DNA of 64,000 nt, taken from the NCBI GenBank assembly GCA_963667315.1, contig OY763325.1, forward strand, positions 930,001 to 994,000. Direction: 5' to 3'. A program made the translations under genes and the position numbers. Each line of letters opens with the position of its first letter. Position 1 is the first letter of the stretch. The DNA is from DAINPP01 sp963667315. GTDB taxonomy: Bacteria; Thermotogota; Thermotogae; MWEM01. A model generated the notes under the pieces. It did not search any database, was not told the origin of the DNA, and saw only the letters and a list, made by a program, of their open reading frames with translations. This document shows, in pieces, positions 1 to 8,369 of this stretch.

Positions 1-122
1 AAAGGATGGGATGCGGAATCGGAATGTGTAAAGGCTGCCCTGTAAAGACAAAAGATGGTATAAAGATGGTGTGTAAAGACGGACCTCTTTTTGACAGCGA
101 CGATTTAATCCTGGATTGGTGA
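1..122 (+). CDS. pyrK: PyrK, C-terminal end (partial)
   Basis: Only the last 39 codons are present; the gene starts before the window. The frame ending in TGA at 120-122 gives a Cys-rich end (CGIGMCKGC, then VCKDGPLF), the [2Fe-2S] ligand pattern of the dihydroorotate dehydrogenase electron-transfer subunit. PyrK pairs with class 1B PyrD to pass electrons from dihydroorotate to NAD+. The pyrD ATG follows 4 nt after the stop, as is usual for pyrK-pyrD operons. Confidence 0.9.
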   Translation, partial: RMGCGIGMCKGCPVKTKDGIKMVCKDGPLFDSDDLILDW

Positions 123-126
123 TTTT

Positions 127-1041
127 ATGAATAACAACTATTTACAAACAGAATGTTGTGGTGTTTCCTTTAAAAATCCGGTTCTTACAGCTTCAGGTCC
201 TTCCGGAAACGGTGAAGAACTAAAGAATCACATTGACCTCACAGTGCTGGGCGGTTTTACCGCAAAAACGGTTACGCTCAATCCTGCTGAAGGAAACCCT
301 CCTCCCAGGATAGTTGACGTTTACGGAGGAATCATAAACTCAATTGGATTACAAAATCCCGGATTTAAGGTCTTTATGGAAAAAAATATCCCGTTCTTCG
401 AATCACTGACTATTCCCTCAATCATCAGTATTGCATCAAATTATTCGGACGAACTTGAGATCATGACAAAAGCGCTGGACAAAACGGCAATCGATATCAT
501 TGAAATCAATTTTTCCTGTCCGAACGTAGATAAGGGAAAGGAACCAATCGGAACAGATCCGGAAAAGATTTTTGAAACCGTTAGAAAACTAAAAAGACTC
601 TCTTCAAAACCTCTATTCATAAAATTTGGGCCAGTTGACGATATCCTTAATCTTGTCAGAGCTGTGAACAATGCAGATGGCGATGGCGTTGTCCTTTCCA
701 ACTGTCCAAAAGGGATGAAAATTGATATTAACAGAATGCAGCCGATATTAAGAAGAGATTTCGGCGGATTTGCCGGACCCGCTATTAAACCCATCACCCT
801 CAATCAAGTCTATCAGGTCAGAAAACACTTCCCGGATATCGCCATTATAGGAACTGGAGGCATTATGAATGGTGAAGATGCACTTGAATACCTAATGGCC
901 GGAGCTGATCTCGTTGCCGTTGGATTTGGTGTCATGGTTGATCCTGAAATACCTTTGACGACAATAAATCAAATGAATAAATTTCTTTCCGAAAAAAAAC
1001 TGAGAGTTGATGAAATTCGCGGAATCGCACAGAGAAAGTAA
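127..1041 (+). CDS. pyrD: Dihydroorotate dehydrogenase B, catalytic subunit
   Basis: This cytoplasmic FMN enzyme oxidises dihydroorotate to orotate in pyrimidine synthesis. The 304 residues are typical for class 1B. SCPN at residues 130-133 supplies the catalytic Cys131, and the C-terminal GTGGI and FGV segments are FMN phosphate-binding elements of the TIM barrel. It lies 4 nt after pyrK, so the two subunits are co-expressed; a hairpin terminator follows. The rest of the pathway (pyrBICFE) is encoded 19 kb away on the other strand. Confidence 0.95.
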   Translation: MNNNYLQTECCGVSFKNPVLTASGPSGNGEELKNHIDLTVLGGFTAKTVTLNPAEGNPPPRIVDVYGGIINSIGLQNPGFKVFMEKNIPFFESLTIPSIISIASNYSDELEIMTKALDKTAIDIIEINFSCPNVDKGKEPIGTDPEKIFETVRKLKRLSSKPLFIKFGPVDDILNLVRAVNNADGDGVVLSNCPKGMKIDINRMQPILRRDFGGFAGPAIKPITLNQVYQVRKHFPDIAIIGTGGIMNGEDALEYLMAGADLVAVGFGVMVDPEIPLTTINQMNKFLSEKKLRVDEIRGIAQRK

Positions 1042-1048
1042 AGAAAAA

Positions 1049-1087
1049 GCACACATGAACTTTTAGCCATGTGTGCATTACTCTTTT
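1049..1087 (+). terminator. Rho-independent terminator after pyrD
   Basis: A 9-bp perfect stem (GCACACATG at 1049-1057 with CATGTGTGC at 1068-1076) and a 10-nt loop are followed by a T-rich run. It begins 8 nt after the pyrD stop. Confidence 0.85.
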
Positions 1088-1089
1088 TA

Positions 1090-1413
1090 TCAGATGTGAA
1101 ACATCCCTTTTTCGTCAGGTGGGAAATCCTCAACTTTTATCACAGCATCAAGATTTAGCTCACCGTAAATATGTGGATACTCCTCGTTTAACGCATATAA
1201 ATCTTCAAAAATCACTTCCGAAGATACCTTATTTTCATCAATATACATCAGTAGAAGATCCTCCATACCGTTATAATGTTTGTTAGCCACACCACACACC
1301 TGATGTTCCAACGAACAGTGAATAAATCCCTCTGTTTCCAAGGAGGAATTTTTATAAACACCAGATAATTTGGCAGTTTCCCATTCTTCTTTTTTTATTA
1401 TATGCAATATCAT
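1090..1413 (-). CDS. DUF952 family protein
   Basis: This 107-residue protein has the DUF952 hallmarks: an N-terminal hydrophobic strand, the GFIHCS motif near residues 29-34, and a long acidic C-terminal half. The family is small, cytoplasmic and biochemically uncharacterised. The start lies 3 nt after the stop of the small gene at 1417-1623, so they are probably translated from one mRNA. No further function can be read from the sequence. Confidence 0.75.
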   Translation of the reverse strand: MILHIIKKEEWETAKLSGVYKNSSLETEGFIHCSLEHQVCGVANKHYNGMEDLLLMYIDENKVSSEVIFEDLYALNEEYPHIYGELNLDAVIKVEDFPPDEKGMFHI

Positions 1414-1416
1414 CCT

Positions 1417-1623
1417 TTAATCATCATTCCCCTCTTTATCAAAATCACCGTTTAGAATAGCTTCAACAAGCACTACATCATCAATTTCATCATATCTGTG
1501 TTTCCCTTGAATTTCAAAAGGCAACAATCCCAAAGCTGTCAGATTAATCAATTCCAAGACATCAGAATAATAATCTACGACTTCCTTAAGATTCTCGGAA
1601 TCAATAAGAACAATTTTTTCCAT
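1417..1623 (-). CDS. Small acidic hypothetical protein (68 aa)
   Basis: I do not recognise the family. The protein is acidic, without a signal peptide or membrane segment, and begins with a hydrophobic strand (MEKIVLID). A strong Shine-Dalgarno GGGGGAGAG lies just upstream of the ATG. It sits between a decayed small gene and the DUF952 gene, with only a few bases on either side, so the three look like one former mini-operon. Confidence 0.55.
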   Translation of the reverse strand: MEKIVLIDSENLKEVVDYYSDVLELINLTALGLLPFEIQGKHRYDEIDDVVLVEAILNGDFDKEGNDD

Positions 1624-1624
1624 A

Positions 1625-1844
1625 TCACTCTCCCCCGAATCTGACCATTTCAGAAATTATCTTGTCATCTTCTCCTTCTTTTCTAATTTTTTCTCAAAAA
1701 AACCACTTTGAACGATTCATCACCTGAAGGAACACAATAACGTCAACCCCTTTCCTTACATTGCTCAATCATAATTTCCGTCAGAAGAATCACATTTCCG
1801 GTCGCATTCGTCTCTATCACAAGACCTTCTTCCGATTCTGTCAT
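1625..1844 (-). pseudogene. Decayed small gene upstream of the 68-aa gene
   Basis: A very good SD (AAGGAGGGG) precedes an ATG at 1842-1844, but the frame stops after 33 codons at TGA 1743-1745. Reading on in the same frame gives protein-like sequence (YCVPSGDESFKVVFLRK). After a one-base shift in an A6 run it continues as KEGEDDKIISEMVRFGGE to a TGA 1 nt before the next gene. Two lesions are needed to restore one frame, so I call it a pseudogene. The intact 33-codon peptide might still be made. The rest of the 1624-1957 gap holds only the Nudix gene's upstream region. Confidence 0.45.
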
Positions 1845-1957
1845 AATCCCCTCCTTAACAGAATTTACTAACGAAATAACGCTTAAATCTCATACTGGAT
1901 TCATAGACTCATGGTATATCAATTTGTGATACAATTTGTCAGAAAAGGGGTGATGGA

Positions 1958-2395
1958 ATGACTATTGAATTTTACGATCCTGAAGATATCAATGAAGACG
2001 AGATTCTATTTGTCACATTATTAACGTTTTATGAAGGGAAGATGGTTCTTGTAAAACATCAAAAAAGAACGACGTGGGAGTTTCCAGGTGGTCATATAGA
2101 AGCAGGGGAAACTTGTCTCATGGCAGCAAAACGCGAACTTTATGAAGAGACTGGTGCAATCCGATTTGAACTATCTCCTCTTTGTATTTTTAATGTTAAA
2201 AAAACCCCTGATCAATCCGAAAATTCTTATGCGAAACTTTATTTCGTTCATATCGTTCAATTCGATAGACTTCCCGATTTTGAAATAGAAAAAATCCAAA
2301 CGTTTGAAAGCCTGCCTGAAAATTTAACCTACAAAGAAATTCAGAAAACATTGTTTCTGAAATATCGCAGCATTAGTGAGATTAAAAATTACTAA
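1958..2395 (+). CDS. Nudix hydrolase
   Basis: The 145-residue protein carries a canonical Nudix box at residues about 44-68 (GGHIEAGE, then RELYEETGAI), whose Glu residues bind the metal for hydrolysis of a nucleoside-diphosphate-linked substrate. The WEFPGGH entry to the box resembles MutT/8-oxo-dGTPase-like members, but the substrate cannot be inferred. It is a single gene with a GGGGTGATGG SD. A weak extended -10 (TGATACAAT) lies about 30 nt before the ATG. Confidence 0.85.
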   Translation: MTIEFYDPEDINEDEILFVTLLTFYEGKMVLVKHQKRTTWEFPGGHIEAGETCLMAAKRELYEETGAIRFELSPLCIFNVKKTPDQSENSYAKLYFVHIVQFDRLPDFEIEKIQTFESLPENLTYKEIQKTLFLKYRSISEIKNY

Positions 2396-2407
2396 ATCAC
2401 TAAACCT

Positions 2408-3397
2408 TTACTCCTTTTTCAGATAAAAAGACCAGGTTTTGGCATTTCCCCAATCATCTTCCACTACAATTCTGGCTTTTGTACTTCCTGACAACGAAAT
2501 TTCTCCCAATCTGTTAAGAACAACCGCTCCACCTGTCTGGTACGAATACAATTTGTACCAGTAGTAACTGCTTGTTGATCCTTCTCCATAAACAAGATCT
2601 CCCTGATCATAGTATTCATCGGGAATCGTTTCAAAAAGAAGTTGATAAACTTCCATGTCGTCAAGGAATAATTGTACTCGATGTATACCATATCTACTAT
2701 TCCAACTATTATCATCGAGCCTGGCATTCACCTCTATCTCAGGATATTGATTTCTGTAAAAATAGGTACCACCATTACTGATATTCTGCTCTTTACCATC
2801 TACTCTTACTTTAATAATCTCAAGATCAGCATCGGGTCTATCCAGCAATTCTTTCAAATAAACCAATGGATCAATATAGATTTCCTGCTGATAATCATAA
2901 AACTCCACATGGCAATAAGGGGCAATAGCCGCTCCAGTTTTTCCTGAATATCCTATCACATCTCCTTTTCTAACCGTGTATTCATTTGAATTAAATTCAA
3001 TTTCAGCATTACTTTCCTCACCGAATTCGACCATAACTGATTGCAATATCGAATCAAATTTACTGGAAAATCGGTTCAGATGTGCATACATCGTTGCGAG
3101 ACCATCAGGATGTTTTACATATATGATATTGCCATAAGTAGGATCATTCACAATAAGTTTCCATACGACACCATCGTTCATAGCAAATATTTTCGTGTTC
3201 TCCATACTGTTTGTAGAAATAGCAAGGCCAATATTCAATCTCTTCACAAAAGTATTTGAAGAAATCCGGCATTCACCAAAAGTACCGGTAATTCTTCTTG
3301 TGGTGTTCGTCGGGAGTCCGTATTCGGCAGCAAAAGAAACGGTTAAAAATAATAAAAGTATAATATTGAATAGAATTCCCTTTCTTTTTATCATCAT
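2408..3397 (-). CDS. Exported M23-like protein with degenerate zinc site
   Basis: A signal peptide (residues 1-23, ending SFAA) is followed by an M23/LytM-type domain: GNIIYVKHPDG, a TMYAHLNRF strand, then KGDVIGYSGKTG. The metal site is broken. Where active M23 peptidases have HxGxD, this protein has NIGLA (Asn55, Ala59), and the HxH motif reads YCH (161-163). Family knowledge says such inactive LytM proteins can act as amidase activators or scaffolds. A second, unrecognised beta-rich domain occupies residues about 190-329. It stands alone, with its 3' end close to the convergent Nudix gene. Confidence 0.75.
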   Translation of the reverse strand: MMIKRKGILFNIILLLFLTVSFAAEYGLPTNTTRRITGTFGECRISSNTFVKRLNIGLAISTNSMENTKIFAMNDGVVWKLIVNDPTYGNIIYVKHPDGLATMYAHLNRFSSKFDSILQSVMVEFGEESNAEIEFNSNEYTVRKGDVIGYSGKTGAAIAPYCHVEFYDYQQEIYIDPLVYLKELLDRPDADLEIIKVRVDGKEQNISNGGTYFYRNQYPEIEVNARLDDNSWNSRYGIHRVQLFLDDMEVYQLLFETIPDEYYDQGDLVYGEGSTSSYYWYKLYSYQTGGAVVLNRLGEISLSGSTKARIVVEDDWGNAKTWSFYLKKE

Positions 3398-3457
3398 AAA
3401 TCACACTCCCCAGGTGGTTTCTTCTGGCTTATTTTACCATATCCACTTTTAAATAAA

Positions 3458-3484
3458 GAAAAAGGATCCCTTAGGATCCTTTTT
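3458..3484 (-). terminator. Terminator after the glyA cluster
   Basis: The palindrome AAAAAGGATCC, loop, GGATCCTTTTT forms a stem bordered by A and T runs. It lies 6 nt beyond the stop of the 3490-3846 gene and ends this minus-strand transcription unit. Confidence 0.85.
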
Positions 3485-3489
3485 CTTAG

Positions 3490-3846
3490 TTAAAAATCAT
3501 CATCCTGATCAAAGATGTTTTCTTTATACTTTTTTTTATGCTGTTTAGGGAAAATAAATTCCAATATCAAAGTTATTCCGATAAGGATCAGAATTCCCGG
3601 CCAGAACATCTCAAAATAAAAACATAACGCAAGACCAATCAGCCAGGCAGAACCCGTTATTGAATGTCGCCAGCCATCTTTTATGATTGATCCCGGAAGA
3701 ATCGCAACACCTATTACTGCAAGGATCCATGGCCAAAAGGATATACTGTCAACCAGAAACAAAATGGCGAGACCAATCAGCACAAGACCTCCTGTTAAGG
3801 ATCCGGCAGTTTTATACCTATTTACCGATGTTTTATATTCATTCAT
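3490..3846 (-). CDS. Small multi-pass membrane protein
   Basis: This 118-residue protein has about four hydrophobic segments (residues 18-35, 36-52, 66-80, 82-100) with Trp-Pro turns (FWPWIL, FWPGIL), then a charged tail (QHKKKYKEN). The pattern resembles the LiaI/LiaF-type or DUF5668 transmembrane domain, but similarity is only by eye. It lies 12 nt after the YbjQ-family gene and is the last gene before a terminator. Function unknown. Confidence 0.6.
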   Translation of the reverse strand: MNEYKTSVNRYKTAGSLTGGLVLIGLAILFLVDSISFWPWILAVIGVAILPGSIIKDGWRHSITGSAWLIGLALCFYFEMFWPGILILIGITLILEFIFPKQHKKKYKENIFDQDDDF

Positions 3847-3858
3847 ACAGACTGCTCC

Positions 3859-4179
3859 TCATTCTGTTACAACAGCTGTACCGGAAACACTTACCATCAA
3901 CATGCTTCCATTCTGCCCGAGAACTTCATAATCAACATCAATACCGACAACTGCATTTGCACCTTTTTCAAGCGCTCTGGATTTCAGTTCTCTAAAAGCA
4001 TTATTCCTTGCGTTGATTAATTCATCTTCATAACTCTGTGATCTGCCACCAACAAAATCTCTGATTCCAGCCATAAAATCTTTAATAAAATTTACACCTG
4101 TAATAACCTCACCGCATACTACGCCTTTGTACTCAATAATCTTCTTTCCTTCAATTGTGGGTGTCGTAGTAAGAACCAT
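3859..4179 (-). CDS. YbjQ/UPF0145 family protein
   Basis: The 106 residues match the UPF0145 (DUF74) pattern: an N-terminal TTTPTIEGKKI strand, GVVCGEVITGVN, an RSQSYEDELINARNNAF helix and the GANAVVGIDVDYE segment. Members are small heavy-metal-binding-like pentamers of unknown role. SD AAGGGGATG precedes the ATG. It lies 23 nt after glyA and may be co-transcribed with it. Confidence 0.85.
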   Translation of the reverse strand: MVLTTTPTIEGKKIIEYKGVVCGEVITGVNFIKDFMAGIRDFVGGRSQSYEDELINARNNAFRELKSRALEKGANAVVGIDVDYEVLGQNGSMLMVSVSGTAVVTE

Positions 4180-4202
4180 GATATCATCCCCTTTTATATT
4201 TT

Positions 4203-5468
4203 TTAGATCTGCCCCCTGTAAAGAGGAAATTTTTCACAGATCCTGTGAACTCTCTCCTTAAGAGAAGTTTTTACTTCTTCGTTAATTTGTCCTTCCTCAT
4301 CCATATTTTTTATAGCAGTGACGATTATGTCAGCTATCTCGGGTAACTCTTCCGTTCCTATTCCACGTGTTGTAAGAGCCGGTGTCCCAATTCGGATTCC
4401 GCTTGTTACAAACGGTGAAAGTTGTTCATTTGGAATCGTATTTTTATTAACAGTAATCTCAACCTGTTCCAATCCCTTTTCTACAGCCTTTCCGGTAACA
4501 TTCATAGGCGTCAAGTCTACGAGGAAAACGTGCGAATCGGTTCCACCTGAAACAATTCTAAGTCCCTTTTTTTCAAGTTCCGCTGCAAGTACAGCTGCGT
4601 TTTCCTTTACCTGTATTTGATATTCTTTAAAAGCTGGTGCCAGCGCTTCTTTGAAAGCTACCGCTTTTGATGCGATAACATGCATCAAAGGACCTCCTTG
4701 AATTCCCGGGAAAATTGTCTTGTTTACCGCTTTATAGATTTCTTTATCATTCGTTAAAATAATACCACCACGTGGGCCTCTTAAAGTCTTATGCGTGGTA
4801 CTCGTTACAACATGTGCATGCTCTAAGGGATTTGGATAAAGTCCGGCGGCAACAAGTCCGGCAAAATGCGCCATATCGACCATTAAATAGGCATCTATTG
4901 AATCTGCAATTTCTCTGAACCTCTTGAAATCAATGATTCTTGAATAGGCACTGCCACCTGCAACAATAATCTTAGGGTTATGTTCCTTTGCCAACCTTTC
5001 AACTTCATCGTAATCGATCACTTCCGTTTCAAGATTAACACCATATTGAACTGATTTATAGACCTTCCCTGAAAAATTGACCGTAGCACCATGTGTCAAA
5101 TGACCGCCATGACTTAAGGACATCCCCATAACGGTGTCACCGGGGTTGATAAGTGCAAAATAAACGCCCATATTGGCCTGTGATCCCGAATGCGGCTGAA
5201 CATTGGCAAATTTACAATTAAACAGTTCTTTTGCACGGTTTCTTGCCAGTTGTTCCGCCTGATCTACAAATACACATCCACCATAATAACGCTTTTTAGG
5301 ATACCCTTCAGCATACTTATTGGTTAAAACACTTCCCATCGCTTCCATTACGGCAACAGAGGCAAAATTTTCAGATGCAATCAATTCAAGACCGTATTCC
5401 TGTCTGTTTAATTCTTTCTGGAAAATTTCAAATATTTCCGGATCATTTTTCTTTATTGCTTCCCACAT
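4203..5468 (-). CDS. glyA: Serine hydroxymethyltransferase
   Basis: GlyA interconverts serine and glycine with tetrahydrofolate and PLP. LIASENF, the YAEGYP and RYYGG segments and the PLP lysine motif TSTTHKTLRGPRGG are intact; the protein is 421 aa. I chose the ATG at 5466-5468 because the AAGGGG SD lies 9 nt before it. An upstream in-frame ATG (5475-5477) abuts that SD. It follows the biotin carrier gene by 26 nt, where many sodium-pump decarboxylase operons carry the membrane beta subunit. It links to the gcvP genes 10 kb away through one-carbon metabolism. Confidence 0.95.
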   Translation of the reverse strand: MWEAIKKNDPEIFEIFQKELNRQEYGLELIASENFASVAVMEAMGSVLTNKYAEGYPKKRYYGGCVFVDQAEQLARNRAKELFNCKFANVQPHSGSQANMGVYFALINPGDTVMGMSLSHGGHLTHGATVNFSGKVYKSVQYGVNLETEVIDYDEVERLAKEHNPKIIVAGGSAYSRIIDFKRFREIADSIDAYLMVDMAHFAGLVAAGLYPNPLEHAHVVTSTTHKTLRGPRGGIILTNDKEIYKAVNKTIFPGIQGGPLMHVIASKAVAFKEALAPAFKEYQIQVKENAAVLAAELEKKGLRIVSGGTDSHVFLVDLTPMNVTGKAVEKGLEQVEITVNKNTIPNEQLSPFVTSGIRIGTPALTTRGIGTEELPEIADIIVTAIKNMDEEGQINEEVKTSLKERVHRICEKFPLYRGQI

Positions 5469-5494
5469 GTTAACCATCCCCTTATAATCTCTAT

Positions 5495-5911
5495 TTATAC
5501 AATTGTAATGAGAACTTCTCCCGTTTCTACATTTTCGCCTTTTCTACAATTGATTTCATCTATGGTTCCTGTAATATCACTTACAATATCATTTTCCATT
5601 TTCATAGCTTCAAGGATAAGCAGTTTATCCCCGGGATTAACACTCTGTCCCTTTTTAACAACGACATCAATAACAAGTCCAGCCATAGGTGCAACAATTT
5701 CAGATTTTGCCCCTCCTGATACTTTTGGAACGGAAGCGGGAGCCGCTTTTGATGTAACAGGTACCGGTTTTGTAACGGGTACTGTTGCTGCCGAAGGTTC
5801 CTGCTGCACTTCTACAGGTTCAGCCTGATGAGTTACCTTACCTGTCGTAAGCTCTTCTACTTCAACATCATATGTTTTACCATTTACACTAATTCTATAT
5901 TGTTTTACCAT
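5495..5911 (-). CDS. Biotin carboxyl carrier protein
   Basis: An N-terminal strand domain (residues 1-25) is joined by a Pro/Ala/Val-rich linker (about 30-65) to a biotinyl domain with EAMKMEN; Lys104 is the biotinylation site. The layout matches the carrier (gamma-type) subunit of methylmalonyl-CoA or oxaloacetate decarboxylases and of transcarboxylases. The gene overlaps the OadG-like gene upstream by 7 nt, so their translation is coupled. Confidence 0.9.
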   Translation of the reverse strand: MVKQYRISVNGKTYDVEVEELTTGKVTHQAEPVEVQQEPSAATVPVTKPVPVTSKAAPASVPKVSGGAKSEIVAPMAGLVIDVVVKKGQSVNPGDKLLILEAMKMENDIVSDITGTIDEINCRKGENVETGEVLITIV

Positions 5912-6273
5912 GTTCTTTTTACTCCTTTTCTAACGGGTCTCCAGATTTTTGATCTGTGATTTCTCCAGTTTGATTTATTCCCAATATTTTCTTTTATACT
6001 GAGAATCCTGACCGGTTTTTCGTTATATACGGCAATTGCCGCAGAGATAACAGCAACCAGCTCTGTATCCTCTTCAAAATTCACCGTATTTGAAACCGTT
6101 GTTCCTTGTGCTTTTATAGCCATCGAAGGGGTCTCTTTAACTTGTTTCAAAGTTGTTTTTTTCTCCCCCTTATCCCCAAATATAAACGCTAAAAGTCGGA
6201 ATATGATATAAAGAACTACAAAACTTAAAAACACAATAGATATTCCAACAAGAGTAATTGTACCAACACTCAT
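5905..6273 (-). CDS. OadG-like sodium pump decarboxylase subunit
   Basis: One N-terminal transmembrane helix (residues about 7-33) is followed by a polar linker and a short region VISAAIAVY typical of OadG/MmdD-type delta subunits, which anchor the carboxyltransferase to the membrane decarboxylase. The C-terminal end (RNHRSKIWRPVRKGVKRTW) is basic. SD GGAGG lies 10 nt before the ATG. It lies between the carboxyltransferase and biotin carrier genes, the classic position. The matching OadB/MmdB membrane subunit is not in this window. Confidence 0.75.
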   Translation of the reverse strand: MSVGTITLVGISIVFLSFVVLYIIFRLLAFIFGDKGEKKTTLKQVKETPSMAIKAQGTTVSNTVNFEEDTELVAVISAAIAVYNEKPVRILSIKENIGNKSNWRNHRSKIWRPVRKGVKRTW

Positions 6274-6303
6274 TTTTTAATACCTCCATTCACAGTAATA
6301 TTC

Positions 6304-7860
6304 TTAAAGAGGTATATTTCCATGTTTTTTCTCCGGAGAACTTTCTGCTTTAGTTTTTGTAATTTCAATTGACTGATTAAGAATTTTTCTCATATCAGCG
6401 GGATTAATGACAGAATCTATATATCCTCTTGATGCAGCCTGATACGGATTGGCAAATCTGTCTTTATATTCTTCAATCTTTTCTTTTCGTTTGGCTTCCG
6501 GATTTTGATCTTCAGATATTTCCCTTCTGAAAATAACATTTGCAGCACCTTCCGGTCCCATAACTGCTATTTCCGAGGAAGGCAATGCATAAACGAAATC
6601 AGCCCCAAGATGCTGTGAACCCATTGCGATATAAGCACCCCCATATGATTTCCTCAAAATAACGGTAATAATTGGGGCAGTGGCTTCACTATAGGCATAA
6701 AGTAACTTTGCTCCATGCCTGATGATTCCGTTAAACTCCTGATTGGTTCCGGGAAGAAATCCGGGTGTATCCACAAATGTAAGAATCGGTATATTAAAGG
6801 CATCAAGAAATCTGATAAATCTAGCACCCTTATCTGAAGCGTTAATATCAAGACTTCCTGCCCATACCTTTGGCTGATTTGCTATTATTCCAACCGTATT
6901 TCCCATAATCCTCGCAAAACCTATGACCATATTCGGTGAATAAAGCGGCTGAACTTCGAAAAAATGCTCATTATCAACGACACCCTTAATAACATCTCTT
7001 ACATCATATCCCCTCTTCATATCAGATGGGATAATGTCAGCAAGGTCTTTTGAGTTGTTAAGAGATAAAGCAGAAGATACTTTAACACATTCCGGCTGTT
7101 CCATATTATTGGAAGGAAGATAATCTACAAGTTCACGACACAACTTCAATGCATCTTCATCCGAAGCTGCCATAAAGTGTGCATTTCCACTTTTTGTATT
7201 ATGAACAGTTGCACCACCCAGTGCTTCTTGAGAAACTTCTTCACCAGTAACCGCCTTAATAACCTGTGGTCCTGTAATGAACATCTTTGCATTTTTATCA
7301 ACCATTATGACAAAATCTGTGATTGCCGGAGAATAAACCGCACCACCTGCACAAGGGCCCATTATAATAGATATTTGCGGAACAACACCGGAGGCTTTAG
7401 TGTTTCTGTAAAAAATACCGCCATAACCAAACAAGGCATCAACAGCTTCCTGAATCCTGGCACCACCGGAATCATTGATACCAATTATCGGAATCCCCGT
7501 TTTCATCGCAAGATCCTGCATCTTCATGATCTTTTTAGCATGCATTTCTCCAAGAGATCCTCCCATAACAGTAAAATCCTGTGAAAACACGGCTACTTTT
7601 TTACCATTAATTGTTCCAACCCCTGTAACAACTGCATCTGCAGGCATCTCCTTCTGCTCCATACCAAAATTAACACATCTGTGTTGAACAAACTTATCAA
7701 TTTCTATGAATGATTCTTTATCCAAAAGGAGAGCTATTCTTTCTCGAGCCGTAAGTTTTCCGGCACTATGCTGTTTGGCAATCCTTTTGTCTCCACCACC
7801 GGCTTCAATTTTTTGACTCTTTTCTTCAAATGATTTAATCAATTCCCGCATACTTGACAT
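6304..7860 (-). CDS. mmdA: Acyl-CoA carboxyltransferase (methylmalonyl-CoA decarboxylase alpha / propionyl-CoA carboxylase beta)
   Basis: The 518-residue two-crotonase-fold carboxyltransferase has the family segments: KLTARERIALLLD, SQDFTVMGGSLGE, NDSGGARIQE, GPCAGGAVYSPA, FVDTPGFLPG and RKSYGGAYIAMGS. It moves the carboxyl group between (S)-methylmalonyl-CoA and biotin on the carrier protein. The neighbouring methylmalonyl-CoA epimerase supports methylmalonyl-CoA as substrate; whether it works as a decarboxylase or a transcarboxylase is open because no OadB-type subunit or biotin carboxylase is nearby. SD AAGGGTG precedes the first ATG. Confidence 0.9.
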   Translation of the reverse strand: MSSMRELIKSFEEKSQKIEAGGGDKRIAKQHSAGKLTARERIALLLDKESFIEIDKFVQHRCVNFGMEQKEMPADAVVTGVGTINGKKVAVFSQDFTVMGGSLGEMHAKKIMKMQDLAMKTGIPIIGINDSGGARIQEAVDALFGYGGIFYRNTKASGVVPQISIIMGPCAGGAVYSPAITDFVIMVDKNAKMFITGPQVIKAVTGEEVSQEALGGATVHNTKSGNAHFMAASDEDALKLCRELVDYLPSNNMEQPECVKVSSALSLNNSKDLADIIPSDMKRGYDVRDVIKGVVDNEHFFEVQPLYSPNMVIGFARIMGNTVGIIANQPKVWAGSLDINASDKGARFIRFLDAFNIPILTFVDTPGFLPGTNQEFNGIIRHGAKLLYAYSEATAPIITVILRKSYGGAYIAMGSQHLGADFVYALPSSEIAVMGPEGAANVIFRREISEDQNPEAKRKEKIEEYKDRFANPYQAASRGYIDSVINPADMRKILNQSIEITKTKAESSPEKKHGNIPL

Positions 7861-7877
7861 TCTACTTCACCCTTCCG

Positions 7878-8285
7878 TTAATGGTCGCCTTCAATTAATT
7901 CAAGCAAGACACCGTTTGCGCTTTTTGGATGCATGAAAACAATCTTTGTTCCACCTGCACCTATTTCCGGTTGATCTGATAAAAGTCTGTAGCCCTTCTC
8001 ACTCAATTCACTGATAGCCTCTTCAATATTATCAACATGAAGTGCCATATGCTGTATTCCCTGACCTCTTTTAGCAATGTGTTTGGCAATAGCACTCTCG
8101 TCACTTGTCGCTTCAAGCAACTCCAGTTTGGACTCACCGGCTTTTATAAAAGCAACATTCTGCCCTCTTTCAGGCATCTCTTCAATACCGGTAAACTCAA
8201 GGCCCAGTGCATCTCTGTACAATTTAAGCGATTCGTTGATAGAACTGACTGCAATTCCAATGTGATCAATTTTACTGACTTTCAT
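7878..8285 (-). CDS. mce: Methylmalonyl-CoA epimerase
   Basis: This 135-residue vicinal-oxygen-chelate protein starts KIDHIGIAV, with a metal-binding His, and continues through QHMALHVDNI to LLELIE, whose Glu is a ligand. It interconverts (R)- and (S)-methylmalonyl-CoA between the B12-dependent mutase and the carboxyltransferase. It lies 17 nt upstream of mmdA in the same operon. The mutase itself is not in the window. Confidence 0.9.
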   Translation of the reverse strand: MKVSKIDHIGIAVSSINESLKLYRDALGLEFTGIEEMPERGQNVAFIKAGESKLELLEATSDESAIAKHIAKRGQGIQHMALHVDNIEEAISELSEKGYRLLSDQPEIGAGGTKIVFMHPKSANGVLLELIEGDH

Positions 8286-8369
8286 TCATTACCCCCTAAT
8301 AGCTTTATTTATCGACATAACAAAAATCTTCTACCTCTTTTGTTCCTTTTCTGTGTGGATTATAGCATA

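Noticed and set aside
1743..1745. TGA as selenocysteine or programmed readthrough
   Set aside because: No SECIS-like stem-loop is apparent, and a second lesion (frameshift in an A run) is also needed, so gene decay is simpler.
7177..7584. 135-codon open frame on the plus strand
   Set aside because: Antisense to the carboxyltransferase gene, no SD, Cys/His/Asn-rich shadow composition.
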